A DNA stretch of 64,000 nt from the NCBI RefSeq assembly GCF_014205295.1, contig NZ_JACHNF010000001.1:7440001-7504000 (forward strand), in the 5' to 3' direction. The DNA is from Kribbella solani (GTDB lineage Bacteria; Actinomycetota; Actinomycetes; Propionibacteriales; Kribbellaceae). The notes under the pieces were generated by a model. That model ran no database searches and had not been told where the DNA came from. It saw only the letters and a program-made list of their open reading frames with translations. The translations under genes and the position numbers were made by a program. This document shows positions 52,828 to 61,116 of this stretch, piece after piece (within the stretch, counting starts at the first letter, position 1; each line of letters opens with the position of its first letter).

Positions 52828-54945
52828 ATGTCCCAGCCCGTGAGCGAGTTCACACGATCCGCCTCCGCGGAGGAGCTCCTGGATGCCCTCGACCCGGAGC
52901 AGCGGGAGGTCGCGACCACCTTGCAGGGCGCGGTCGCGGTGCTGGCCGGAGCGGGCACCGGGAAGACCCGGGCGATCACCCACCGGATCGCGTACGGCGT
53001 GCGGATCGGGACGTTCGACCCGGTCCGGGTGCTCGCGGTGACGTTCACCCAGCGGGCGGCCGGCGAGATGCGCGGGCGGCTGGCCCAGCTCGGCGTCCAG
53101 GGCGTGCAGGCACGGACGTTCCACTCGGCCGCGCTGCGCCAGGCCCGCTTCTTCTGGCCGAAGGTGTACGGCGGGGAGCTGCCGCCGATCGTGGACCGGA
53201 AGTTCCCGCTGCTCACCGAGGCGGCCTCGCGCTGCCGGGTCCGGGTGGACACCCCCGCCCTGCGCGACCTCGCCGGTGAGGTCGAGTGGGCGAAGGTGAG
53301 CAACGTCCGGCCGGACGACTACGCCCGGCTGGCGCCGAAGGCGGGCCGTACGCTCGCGGCCTTCGACCCGGCCACGATCGCCCGGATCTTCGCCGCCTAC
53401 GAGGACGTGAAGCTGGAGCGCGGGCGGATCGACCTGGAGGACGTGCTGCTCTGCGCTGTCGCGCTGCTGGCCGAGGACGAGCGGGTCGCCGCGGAGATCC
53501 GCCGGCAGTACCGGACCTTCGTCGTGGACGAGTACCAGGACGTCTCGCCGCTGCAGCAGAGCCTGCTCGACCTGTGGCTGGGCGGCCGCGAGGACGTCTG
53601 CGTGGTCGGCGATCCGGCGCAGACCATCTACTCCTGGGCCGGCGCCGAGCCGGAGAACCTGGTCCGGTTCGCCGCCCGGCACCCGTCCGCCAGCGTGATC
53701 AAACTGGTCCGCGACTACCGGTCGACGCCCCAGATCGTCGAGGTCGCGAACAAGATCCTCGACGCGGCCGGCCCGAACGGTCTGCCTGGGCGCGTCACCT
53801 TGCGCTCGCAGAAGGAGGCCGGCCCGGCGCCGGTCTATCGCGAGTACTCCGATGAGGTCGCGGAAGCGGACGCGGTGGCGCGGGCGGTGGTGAAGTTGCA
53901 GGACGAGGGCGTTGCCCTACGCGACATCGCCGTACTGTTCCGGACCAACGCCCAGTCGGAGAACTTCGAGCAGGCGCTCGCCGAGCGGAAGATCCCGACC
54001 GTACTGAAGGGCGCGGAGCGCTTTTTCGAGCGGGCCGAGATCCGGCAGGCAGCCCTGCTGCTCCGTGGCCAGGCGAAGGCCGGTGACCTCTCGGACGAGC
54101 TCGTCACCACCGTCACCGGAGTGCTCGGTGGAGCTGGGTGGACGCCGGAGCCGCCGACCGGGACCGGTGCGGTCCGGGACCGCTGGGAGTCGTTGAGCGC
54201 GCTCGTGACCATGACTGGCGATTTCGCCGCGGAGCACCCGTCGGCCGGCCTGGCCGAGCTGATGACCGAGCTGGACCGGCGTGCGTCGATCCAGCACGCG
54301 CCGTTGGCCGAGGGGGTCACGCTGGCGACACTGCACGCCGCCAAGGGGCTGGAGTGGGAGTGCGTCTTCATTGTCGGCGCCCACGAGGGCACGCTGCCGA
54401 TCAGCTACGCCCAGACCCCGTCGCAGGTGGAGGAGGAGCGACGGCTGTTCTATGTGGGCGTGACGCGGGCGAAGCAGCAACTGTTCGTCAGCTGGTCCAC
54501 CTCGCGTTCACCGGGAGGGCGTGGCCAGCGTGGACCTACCCGGTTCCTGGATCCGATCGGCGTCCGTACCGCACGCTCCGAGTGGAAACCGTCGGCCCCG
54601 GTGAACTGGGAGCGCCCGGCGAGCTCGAGCCGGTCCGGCCGGCCGATCCCGAAGTGCCGGGTCTGCGGCCGCGGCCTGCTGGACCCGGGCGCGCGCAAGC
54701 TCGGCCGGTGCGAGAGCTGCCCCTCGACGATCGACCAGAAGCTGTACGAGGCGCTGATCGAGTGGCGGACCGAGCAGGCGGAGTCGGAGCGGATGCCGGC
54801 GTTCGTGATCCTGACCGACGCGACGCTGACCGCGATCGCCGAGACCCGGCCGAGTGATCCGCAGGCGCTCCGGCAGATCCCGGGGATCGGGCACACCAAG
54901 CTGGCCAAGTACGGCGAGCACATCCTGAACCTCTGTACCCGCTGA
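52828..54945 (+). CDS. uvrD2: UvrD2: SF1 DNA helicase with tetracysteine and HRDC domains
   Basis: A 705-residue 3'-5' helicase. Walker A is AGAGTGKT near residue 42, then VTFTQRAAGEMRGRL, DEYQDVS, VGDPAQTIYSWAG, VTLATLHAAKGLEWECVFIV and VGVTRAKQQLFVSW. After the helicase core comes the four-cysteine zinc motif CRVCGRGLLDPGARKLGRCE, then an HRDC domain (LRQIPGIGHTKLAKYGEHIL). This arrangement defines the actinobacterial UvrD2 type, essential in mycobacteria. ATG 52828. Confidence 0.95.
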   Translation: MSQPVSEFTRSASAEELLDALDPEQREVATTLQGAVAVLAGAGTGKTRAITHRIAYGVRIGTFDPVRVLAVTFTQRAAGEMRGRLAQLGVQGVQARTFHSAALRQARFFWPKVYGGELPPIVDRKFPLLTEAASRCRVRVDTPALRDLAGEVEWAKVSNVRPDDYARLAPKAGRTLAAFDPATIARIFAAYEDVKLERGRIDLEDVLLCAVALLAEDERVAAEIRRQYRTFVVDEYQDVSPLQQSLLDLWLGGREDVCVVGDPAQTIYSWAGAEPENLVRFAARHPSASVIKLVRDYRSTPQIVEVANKILDAAGPNGLPGRVTLRSQKEAGPAPVYREYSDEVAEADAVARAVVKLQDEGVALRDIAVLFRTNAQSENFEQALAERKIPTVLKGAERFFERAEIRQAALLLRGQAKAGDLSDELVTTVTGVLGGAGWTPEPPTGTGAVRDRWESLSALVTMTGDFAAEHPSAGLAELMTELDRRASIQHAPLAEGVTLATLHAAKGLEWECVFIVGAHEGTLPISYAQTPSQVEEERRLFYVGVTRAKQQLFVSWSTSRSPGGRGQRGPTRFLDPIGVRTARSEWKPSAPVNWERPASSSRSGRPIPKCRVCGRGLLDPGARKLGRCESCPSTIDQKLYEALIEWRTEQAESERMPAFVILTDATLTAIAETRPSDPQALRQIPGIGHTKLAKYGEHILNLCTR

Positions 54946-55332
54946 CCTTTCACGTCCGGGCGCCGGCCGGCCGTGCCGCGGCGGAATTGCCTTGCCAGGC
55001 ACGTACTCCGCGGCGCACCCTTGAGGACAGGCCGTGTTCTGCTGCTGGCAGACGTGGCAGTTAGGTGACACAGGCAACGATCCCGGAGCGTGCGGATGGC
55101 GTCCCGGAGCGTGCCGGAGACGTCCACGATGTGATGCGAACGGGTCGCAACAGCGAGATCCGGCCGCGGTGGCGGCAACTTCCGGCCAACTTCGCGAACT
55201 GGCGTTAAATAGTTTGCGGGCTCCGGCGCGGACAGCGTACTGTTCTTTCTGCGGTCGAATCCTGGCCGAAAACTTCAAACCACCATAGCGATCGAGCTTA
55301 CCGCCCGCTTCGCCACAACGAGAGGAGGTGCC

Positions 55333-55536
55333 TTGGAAATGATCACCAACACGGTTAAGAAGCCGTTCAGCGACGCTGCCGCGCTGCCGTGCGCCCAGAT
55401 TCAGGGTGCCTCGCCGCGCCTGCACGTCGCGACCGTTGTGCTCATGGCTTCCGGCGCTGTCCAGATCAAGGGCGGAGCTGTCGGCGATGTGAAGTACGGC
55501 GGTTCGGGTTCTCGAGCATGGAGTCCACCGGTCTGA
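55333..55536 (+). CDS. whiB7 leader uORF
   Basis: A 67-codon upstream frame beginning TTG 55333 (or ATG 55339) directly behind a strong AGGAGG at 55323-55328. It encodes MITNTVKKPFSDAAALPCAQ and ends GGSGSRAWSPPV. Its value is probably regulatory: the codons for its end contain the antiterminator strand. If the ribosome reads through, the strand is masked and the terminator forms; if stalled by an antibiotic near the start, the antiterminator can form. Matches the known whiB7 uORF attenuation concept. The remaining gap 54946-55320 holds no supportable gene. Confidence 0.75.
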   Translation: MEMITNTVKKPFSDAAALPCAQIQGASPRLHVATVVLMASGAVQIKGGAVGDVKYGGSGSRAWSPPV

Positions 55537-55577
55537 CAAGCGTCAGAGCCGGCACCTCCAAGGCCGCGGAACCCGAA
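55503..55577 (+). promoter_or_regulatory. whiB7 antiterminator pairing
   Basis: TTCGGGTTC at 55503-55511, inside the uORF, is the exact reverse complement of GAACCCGAA at 55569-55577, which forms part of the left arm and loop of the terminator. Pairing of the two would prevent the terminator stem. Confidence 0.75.
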
Positions 55578-55597
55578 TAGGGTCCGCGGCCCTTTTT
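55562..55597 (+). terminator. intrinsic terminator in the whiB7 leader
   Basis: GGCCGCGGAACCC (55562-55574) pairs with GGGTCCGCGGCC (55580-55591), 12 bp with one bulged A and loop GAATA, then CTTTTTG. This is the only stem with a real T-run I see in the window and it sits between uORF and whiB7. Confidence 0.9.
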
Positions 55598-55718
55598 GTT
55601 TGATCAGCGCGGCGTTTGATCAGCGCAGTTTTGTCAGCACAGTTTTGGCGGCTACCAGCCGGTAGTCGTCGAGGACGACAAGAGATCAGCACACAACAGT
55701 CACTGGGAGGTGACCGGA

Positions 55719-56006
55719 ATGAGCGTGAGCTTCCTCGATGTCTTCACCGAGGTGGCCTCGTCGCAGGACCTGCCCTGTCGGTCCTACGCGCCAGAACTCT
55801 TCTTCGCCGAATCGCCGGCGGACGTCGAGTACGCGAAGTCGCTTTGCACGACCTGCCCGCTGAAGGCGGAATGCCTGGCCGGAGCGCTCGAGCGTTCCGA
55901 GCCGTGGGGAGTGTGGGGTGGCGAGCTGTTCGTCCAAGGTGTGGTGGTTCCGCGCAAGCGGCCCCGTGGGCGTCCCCGCAAGAGCGACACCGTTACCGCA
56001 GCCTGA
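55719..56006 (+). CDS. whiB7: WhiB7 transcription factor
   Basis: A 95-residue WhiB-family Fe-S regulator of intrinsic antibiotic resistance. The four cluster cysteines are in LPCRSYAPELFF and LCTTCPLKAEC. The turn EPWGVWGGE binds the primary sigma factor, and the C-terminal AT-hook PRGRPRK recognises AT-rich DNA, the feature that separates WhiB7 from other WhiB proteins. ATG 55719 follows GGGAGG. Expression is predicted to be under control of the uORF/terminator leader. Confidence 0.95.
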   Translation: MSVSFLDVFTEVASSQDLPCRSYAPELFFAESPADVEYAKSLCTTCPLKAECLAGALERSEPWGVWGGELFVQGVVVPRKRPRGRPRKSDTVTAA

Positions 56007-56069
56007 CGACAACCCCTACGAAAACGAGTCCCGACGATGACAACCCAGACTTACACCAGGAGCACTGAA

Positions 56070-56255
56070 ATGCATTTACTTCATGAAGATCTCGCCCGTG
56101 CTCATTGTCGTACTTCACTGAAGGACGCAGAGCAGAACCGGCGCTTCCGCCTCGCTCACCAGATCGAGCGGGCAGAGAAGCAGGCCGAGCGGGCCAACCG
56201 GCGGGCCGCGAGGGCCAGCGCGCGTGCGCGCCTCGCACTCGCCCGCCTGGTCTGA
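56070..56255 (+). CDS. small basic helical protein
   Basis: A 61-residue protein, MHLLHEDLARAHCRTSLKDA followed by an Arg/Ala-rich helix (RANRRAARASARARLALARL). ATG 56070 is preceded by AGGAG at 7 bases, better than the in-frame ATG 56037. It lies 63 bases downstream of whiB7 on the same strand and before a strong terminator, so it may share the whiB7 transcript. Short Arg/Ala-rich proteins like this are frequent in Propionibacteriales; function unknown. Confidence 0.65.
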   Translation: MHLLHEDLARAHCRTSLKDAEQNRRFRLAHQIERAEKQAERANRRAARASARARLALARLV

Positions 56256-56294
56256 TCCACCCAGTAACACCAGCCTGACCAGCTGAAACACAGT

Positions 56295-56331
56295 CTGAGG
56301 GGCGGCTCCCAACGGGGGAGCCGCCCCTCAG
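56295..56331. terminator. strong bidirectional hairpin
   Basis: CTGAGGGGCGGCTCCC (56295-56310) pairs perfectly over 16 bp with 56316-56331, loop AACGG. It separates the whiB7 unit from the convergent Nudix gene and overlaps the latter's stop codon. Confidence 0.8.
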
Positions 56332-56855
56332 GCGCGTTCCTGGAGCAGCAGTTGCTGCAGACCGATCAGGGTGATCCCGCTGACGATCTCGTGCCGGGCG
56401 ATCATCGCCGGTACGTCGGCCAGCGGAATCCACTCGATCCGGTCCGACTCGTTCAGCTCGGTCGGTTCGCCGATCCGTACCGCGCGCTCCGCCCGGTACA
56501 CGAAATGCCGCGAGTCCATGATCCCGGCGGCCGGCTCCGAACGGATCAGCTCGGTCAGGCCGTCCGCCCGCCAGCCGGTCTCCTCCTCCAGCTCCCGCGC
56601 CGCCGCGGCCTCCGGACTCTCCCCGGCCTCGATGATCCCCATCGGGATCTCCCACGCCCAGGTGTCGGTCAGGAACCGGTGCCGCCACATCAGCAGCACG
56701 TGCTGGTCGCGGGTGACGACCGCGGCCGCGATGTTCCGCATCCGGACCGCGTGGTAGTCGAACCGCTCGCCGTCCGGCTGCTCGACGTCCAGGCGCCGTA
56801 CGCTCAGCCAGCGGTTGGCCCAGACTTCACCCTCATTGTGAACAATCCATCGCAC
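56328..56855 (-). CDS. NUDIX hydrolase
   Basis: A 175-residue Nudix protein with box GIIEAGESPEAAAARELEEE-TGW near residue 73 and surrounding strands AAAVVTRDQHVLLMWRHRF and WEIPMG. The layout is like ADP-ribose pyrophosphatase-type enzymes, though the substrate cannot be fixed. ATG 56855 diverges from the zinc-ribbon gene by a few bases. Confidence 0.9.
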   Translation of the reverse strand: MRWIVHNEGEVWANRWLSVRRLDVEQPDGERFDYHAVRMRNIAAAVVTRDQHVLLMWRHRFLTDTWAWEIPMGIIEAGESPEAAAARELEEETGWRADGLTELIRSEPAAGIMDSRHFVYRAERAVRIGEPTELNESDRIEWIPLADVPAMIARHEIVSGITLIGLQQLLLQERA

Positions 56856-56872
56856 CGATGCAGACTAGTGCC

Positions 56873-57040
56873 ATGGCATTGGCTACTTGTGCACTGTGCG
56901 GTCAGCAGGCGGAGTCGGAGGACGCGCCGCTGACCTGGATGACGTCGTTCGAGAACGGCCGCAAGCTGGTGTACTGCGACCGCTGCGCCCGCGAGAACGT
57001 CCGCGGCATCGAAGGCAAGCTCGACCCGGTCTACTGGTAG
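56873..57040 (+). CDS. small zinc-ribbon protein
   Basis: A 55-residue protein with two CxxC knuckles (TCALCGQQ and YCDRCARE) separated by about 26 residues, ending GIEGKLDPVYW. It should bind one zinc. ATG 56873 is chosen over ATG 56858 as it gives the compact domain. It ends 1 base from the convergent DUF899 gene. Family is a conserved actinobacterial small protein without known role. Confidence 0.8.
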   Translation: MALATCALCGQQAESEDAPLTWMTSFENGRKLVYCDRCARENVRGIEGKLDPVYW

Positions 57041-57041
57041 C

Positions 57042-57830
57042 TCACGAGCTGTACTGATCCGGAGCCCGCAACCCCGGTCCACCGACCTGGAGTCCGAGCG
57101 CCTCGGCCCGGCCCTTCGGCTCCTCCCACGCCTCCTGCCGCCCGAGCACGGTCAGGTCGAGGTACCGGTAGCAGTTGTGGAAGTCCTCCAGACCGCGCCC
57201 GAAGGTGGAGTAGGTGTGGAAAACCTCCTCCCCGGCCCGTACGAACGTGCTGATCCCGGGCATCTCCTCGCCGTTCATGTCAGCCGTCCACGGGCCGTCC
57301 GTCCAGGGCGTACCTTTCTGGTTGGCCAGCTCCTCCCGTGTACGGAAATGCAGCAGCACCGGGGCGATCCGGTCGTCGAGCGTGGCGTGGAAGTCGTAGT
57401 TGAAGTCGCCCGGGTACGACGAGTACCAGGGGAACTTCCAGCCCATCCGCTCCCGGTACGCGGCCAGTTTCGGGTACGGCGCCCGCGACACGGCGGCCAA
57501 TGACGTGTTGCGGGCGTGCAGCTGCCGCAGGTTGCCGATCTCGTCGGCGGCGGACGAGCAGCTCGAACACGCCTCGTCCCAGTCCGGCCCGAACATGAAG
57601 TGGTGGATCACCAGCTGATCGCGGCCCTCGAACAGGTCGAGCAGCCGCACCGGCCCGTCCGGACCCTCGAAACTGTACGGCTTCGTGATCCGCACCATCG
57701 GCAGCCGCCGCCGCTCCGCGTTCACCCGGTCCCGGGCGCGGGTCATTTCCTTCTCCAGCCGCAGCAGTTCGCGACGTGCCGCCAGCCACTCCTCGGGTGA
57801 AACGGCTTCGGGAAGATTACCGATCGTCAT
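57042..57830 (-). CDS. DUF899 family thioredoxin-like protein
   Basis: A 262-residue cytoplasmic protein with the DUF899 pattern: EEWLAARRELLRLEKEMTRA, RRLPMVRITKPYSFEGPDG, LLDLFEGRDQLVIHHFMFGP, then CSSCSSAADEIGNL (CxxC) and AVSRAPYPKLAAYRERMGWK. The fold is thioredoxin-like and the CxxC may be redox active. Usually a stand-alone gene; diverges from the MFS gene. Function unknown. Confidence 0.92.
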   Translation of the reverse strand: MTIGNLPEAVSPEEWLAARRELLRLEKEMTRARDRVNAERRRLPMVRITKPYSFEGPDGPVRLLDLFEGRDQLVIHHFMFGPDWDEACSSCSSAADEIGNLRQLHARNTSLAAVSRAPYPKLAAYRERMGWKFPWYSSYPGDFNYDFHATLDDRIAPVLLHFRTREELANQKGTPWTDGPWTADMNGEEMPGISTFVRAGEEVFHTYSTFGRGLEDFHNCYRYLDLTVLGRQEAWEEPKGRAEALGLQVGGPGLRAPDQYSS

Positions 57831-57945
57831 CGTGGCTCCACTCGTCCTGGCGAAACAGCCCTTTGCAATCTATGTCGATCCTGAGGGCGCCCGCTCGACG
57901 CAGGGGTACAGCGCAACCTCGTGCTGGCCCTCCTGGAAGGACCTG

Positions 57946-59421
57946 ATGATGACCATCACCCGTGCGACCGACGCGGTGGCGAGCGGCAGGCGGCAGTGGA
58001 TCGCGCTGGGCGTACTGTGCCTGGCGGCCCTCCTGGTGTCGCTCGACCTGTTCGTGATGCTGCTGGCGGTGCCGGCCATCACCGAGGCGCTCGGCGCCAC
58101 CAGCAACCAGCAGCTGTGGATTCTGGATGTGTACGGCTTCATGGTGGCCGGCCTGATGATCACCATGGGCAACCTCGGTGACCGGCTCGGCCGCCGCCGG
58201 TTGCTGCTGATCGCCGCGGCCGTGTTCGGCGTCGCGTCGGTCGTCGCCGCGTACTCCGTGAACCCGGCCATGCTGATCGGTGCCCGCGCCGCGCTGGGCA
58301 TCGCCGGTGCGGCCATAGCGCCATGCACCCTGTCGCTGATCTCCACGTTGTTCCCGGACGAACGGCAGCGTGCCACCGCGCTGGGTGTGTGGGGCGGCTG
58401 CTTCACGGTCGGTGCGATCATCGGACCGATCGTCGGCGGCGTACTGCTCGATCACTTCTGGTGGGGGTCGGCGTTCCTGATCGGCGTACCGGCCATGGTG
58501 GTGCTGCTCGCGCTAGGCCCGGTGCTGTTGCCGGAGTACCGCAATGAGCGTGCCGGGCGGATCGACGTACCTAGCGTGGTGCTGTCGTTGGCGGCGATCC
58601 TGCCGGCGATCCACGGCCTGAAGCACCTGGCGACGCACGGCGTCGGCGCCCAGTCCGTTGGCGCATTGCTGGTCGGCGCGGCGTTCGGGTGGTTCTTCGT
58701 ACGCCGGCAGCGTCGGCTGAGCGATCCGCTTGTGGACGTACGGCTGTTCACCAGGCCGATCTTCAGCGTCACGTTGGGCAGCATGACGGCGTACTCGATG
58801 CTGTCCGGTGGGGTGATGGTGTTTGTCGCCCAGTACTTCCAGCTGGTGAAGGGGATGACTCCTTTGGAGGCGGGGCTGGCACTGGTTCCGGGCATGATCA
58901 CGTCGACGATCAGCTTCCAGCTGGCGCCCCGGCTGGCGCAGTACATCCGCCCGGGCGTACTGATCCCGGCTGGTATCGCCTTCACCGTCGCAGGCATGGC
59001 CGTAGTCAGTCTGACCACATCCACCACCATGCTGGTGATTGCGTTCGCGGTGCAGTGCATCGGCCCGGGCGCACTGGTCACGCTGGGTACGAACCTGGTG
59101 ATCGGCTCGGTCCCGCCGGAGAAGGCTGGTTCCGCAGGGGCGCTGACCCAGACCGGCAACGAGTTCGGTTACTCACTGGGTATCGCTGTCCTGGGCAGCG
59201 TGGTCGCAGCGGTCTACCGCAGCCGCATGGACGGGCAGGGCGGCAAGTCACTGGGCGAAGCAGTCGGCCAGCGCGTACCTGGTGACGTACTGGACCAGGC
59301 TCGGGACGCCTTCACCTCTGGCCTGCACCTGGCAGCGGGGATCACTACAGTGGCACTGGTAGCGATGGCGGTGCTGCTGGCCGTCACCCTGCGGTCGCTG
59401 CCGGTCCTCAGCCGTCGGTGA
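57946..59421 (+). CDS. MFS drug/H+ antiporter, 14-TM (DHA2) type
   Basis: A 491-residue inner-membrane exporter with about 14 helices. Family motifs are LDLFVMLLAVPAI in helix 1, GNLGDRLGRRRLLL (motif A) and GVWGGCFTVGAIIGPIVGGV (motif C) in helix 5, resembling QacA/SmvA. ATG 57946 (next ATG 57949) is preceded by GGAAGG. It converges with the AarF gene, overlapping by 14 bases. Likely confers multidrug or cationic compound efflux; near whiB7, but there is no evidence it is regulated by it. Confidence 0.92.
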   Translation: MMTITRATDAVASGRRQWIALGVLCLAALLVSLDLFVMLLAVPAITEALGATSNQQLWILDVYGFMVAGLMITMGNLGDRLGRRRLLLIAAAVFGVASVVAAYSVNPAMLIGARAALGIAGAAIAPCTLSLISTLFPDERQRATALGVWGGCFTVGAIIGPIVGGVLLDHFWWGSAFLIGVPAMVVLLALGPVLLPEYRNERAGRIDVPSVVLSLAAILPAIHGLKHLATHGVGAQSVGALLVGAAFGWFFVRRQRRLSDPLVDVRLFTRPIFSVTLGSMTAYSMLSGGVMVFVAQYFQLVKGMTPLEAGLALVPGMITSTISFQLAPRLAQYIRPGVLIPAGIAFTVAGMAVVSLTTSTTMLVIAFAVQCIGPGALVTLGTNLVIGSVPPEKAGSAGALTQTGNEFGYSLGIAVLGSVVAAVYRSRMDGQGGKSLGEAVGQRVPGDVLDQARDAFTSGLHLAAGITTVALVAMAVLLAVTLRSLPVLSRR

Positions 59422-60730
59422 AGCCCGGCAGCAGTTCCTCCAGCACAGGCCGGAACGGCGCCTCCGCCTCGAGCTGGGAGAGTACTGCGATGCCACCGAT
59501 CCACACCCGGTGGATCAGCATGTAGGAGGGCGGCAGGTTGAGCCGCAGCGCCAGCGAGGCGTTCGGCGAGCGGAAGTCGCCGGTCCGGTTTGCCTGAGCC
59601 CGCATCCAGGCCCGGCTGAACTGGAACGTCGGCTCCCGCGCCGGGTCCGCGAACGGCGCCAGGTAGTCCATCAACTGCTCCGGGTCGATGTCCATCCGCG
59701 GCTTGATGAAGCCCTCGGCCCGCAGCCCGTCCCGGACCGCCTCGCCGTCACCGTTGAGCGAGATCCGCAGCAGCCGCCCGATCGCCGGCGGCAGGCCGTC
59801 CGGGAGCCGGGCGCAGAGGCCGAAGTCGACCACGCCGAGCCGGCCGTCGGCCATCACCCGGAAGTTCCCCGGATGCGGGTCCGAGTGCAGCAACCCGGCG
59901 TACTTGGGCCCGCTGAACATGAACCGGACGTACTTCAGCCCGATCGCGTCCCGCTCCTCCTTGCTGCCTTCGGTGATGTACGAGGACAACGGCCGGCCCT
60001 CGATCCACTCCGAAACGATCACCGTGGGGGAGTGCTTCACCACCCGCGGTACGACGAACTCGGGATGATCCTTGAACGCATCCGCGTACTGCTGCTGGGC
60101 CTGCGCCTCGCGGTCGTAGTCGAGTTCCTCGCCGATCCGCTCCTGCAACTCGGCGACCAGCGGCTTCACCTCCAGCCCGGGAACCAGGGTGCCCAGGGTC
60201 CGGGCGAACCGGCCGAGCTGGCGCAGGTCGCTGCGCAGCGCGTCCGCGGCGCCGGGGTACTGCAGTTTGACCGCGACCTCGCGGCCGTCCTTGAGCCGGC
60301 CGCGGTGCACCTGGCCGATCGACGCGGCCGCCGCGGGTACGTCGTCGAACTCGTCGAAGCGGTCCCGCCAGCGTTTGCCCAGCTCCCGGGACAGGATCGT
60401 GTGCACGGTCGAGGCCGGCATCGGCGGGGCGGAGTCCTGCAGCTTGGTCAGGGTGGCCCGGTAGGGCGCCGCGAGCTCCTCCGGCATCGCGGACTCCATC
60501 AGGCTGAGCATCTGCCCGAACTTCATCGCGCCGCCCTTGAGCTCGCCGAGGACGGCGAACAACTGCTCGGCGGTGCGGCGCTGGAACTCGGCCAGCACGG
60601 CCTCGGCGGGTGCGCCACCGATCCGCTTGCCCAGGCCGACCGTCGCCCGCCCGGCGGCGCCGAGCGGCAGGCTGGCGAGTTTCGCGGTCCGGCTCAGCGC
60701 CTTGCGGGGGAGGTCAGACACGCCTCCCAT
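59408..60730 (-). CDS. AarF/ABC1/UbiB-family atypical kinase
   Basis: A 440-residue ABC1 protein. The family KxGQ motif is MKFGQMLSLMES, the Ala-rich loop AAASIGQVHRG replaces the glycine-rich loop, VKLQYPG holds the Lys, HSDPHPGNF the catalytic Asp and VVDFGLCA the metal Asp. The family modulates isoprenoid-quinone or lipid metabolism. In mycobacteria the homologue Rv3197 is next to whiB7 and linked to macrolide resistance (from memory). ATG 60730. Confidence 0.93.
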   Translation of the reverse strand: MGGVSDLPRKALSRTAKLASLPLGAAGRATVGLGKRIGGAPAEAVLAEFQRRTAEQLFAVLGELKGGAMKFGQMLSLMESAMPEELAAPYRATLTKLQDSAPPMPASTVHTILSRELGKRWRDRFDEFDDVPAAAASIGQVHRGRLKDGREVAVKLQYPGAADALRSDLRQLGRFARTLGTLVPGLEVKPLVAELQERIGEELDYDREAQAQQQYADAFKDHPEFVVPRVVKHSPTVIVSEWIEGRPLSSYITEGSKEERDAIGLKYVRFMFSGPKYAGLLHSDPHPGNFRVMADGRLGVVDFGLCARLPDGLPPAIGRLLRISLNGDGEAVRDGLRAEGFIKPRMDIDPEQLMDYLAPFADPAREPTFQFSRAWMRAQANRTGDFRSPNASLALRLNLPPSYMLIHRVWIGGIAVLSQLEAEAPFRPVLEELLPGFTDG

Positions 60731-60830
60731 TCTGTCCGGTCACCCAAGCCCAGCCGCTCCTGGGTGCCGTGTGTCGCGCCACATCTCGGACCGGCGCCCG
60801 CCGGTCTGCCCCGGTCGGTGTCCTGGTCCA

Positions 60831-60880
60831 GGTCCTGGCCGGTCCTGGCCGGTCGTGGCCGGTCGTGGCCGGTCGTGGTG
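60831..60880. repeat. 10-bp tandem repeat
   Basis: Five consecutive units of GGTC(C/G)TGGCC (the last ending TG), followed by GCCGTGGTGG. It lies between the DUF5679 gene and the start of the aarF gene. Confidence 0.8.
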
Positions 60881-60901
60881 GCCGTGGTGGCCGGGACGAC
60901 G

Positions 60902-60944
60902 AGAGGCGGCGCCCGGCACGCGCAACGTGCCGGCCACCGCCTCT
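60902..60944. terminator. hairpin downstream of DUF5679 gene
   Basis: AGAGGCGGCGCCCGGCACG (60902-60920) pairs with CGTGCCGGCCACCGCCTCT (60926-60944) at 17 of 19 positions, loop CGCAA. It lies 14 bases after the stop of the minus-strand small gene. Confidence 0.65.
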
Positions 60945-60957
60945 ACGACTTGGTGCG

Positions 60958-61116
60958 TCAGGCCTTGCCGAGGATCCGGTTCAGGTTCGTACCGCACTCG
61001 GGGCACTTGGCCTTGGCCATGCGCGTGCCCTTGTCGTTGACCTTGACCTCGCCGTCGGCGGTGCGCTTGGCCTTGCACTTGACGCAGTAGAACTCGCCGC
61101 TCCAGGTCTCTGCCAT
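60958..61116 (-). CDS. DUF5679 zinc-ribbon small protein
   Basis: A 52-residue protein: MAETWSGEFYCVKCKAKRTA through the second knuckle KCPECGTNLNRILGKA. The two CxxC pairs form a zinc ribbon, and the sequence matches DUF5679. ATG 61116 has AAGGAGAGG upstream. A strong hairpin follows the stop. Upstream, 61117-61640 holds no gene; it contains a few DnaA-box-like words. Function unknown. Confidence 0.9.
   Translation of the reverse strand: MAETWSGEFYCVKCKAKRTADGEVKVNDKGTRMAKAKCPECGTNLNRILGKA

Noticed and set aside
55034..55288. An 84-codon frame ending just before the whiB7 uORF, with a CSFC motif
   Set aside because: No ribosome binding site, unusual Cys/Trp/Arg composition and its end falls in the presumed promoter; considered chance.
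57946..60730. WhiB7 regulon operon including the MFS and AarF genes
   Set aside because: The MFS and AarF genes converge and no WhiB7-type AT-rich promoter element could be recognised; regulation remains unsupported.
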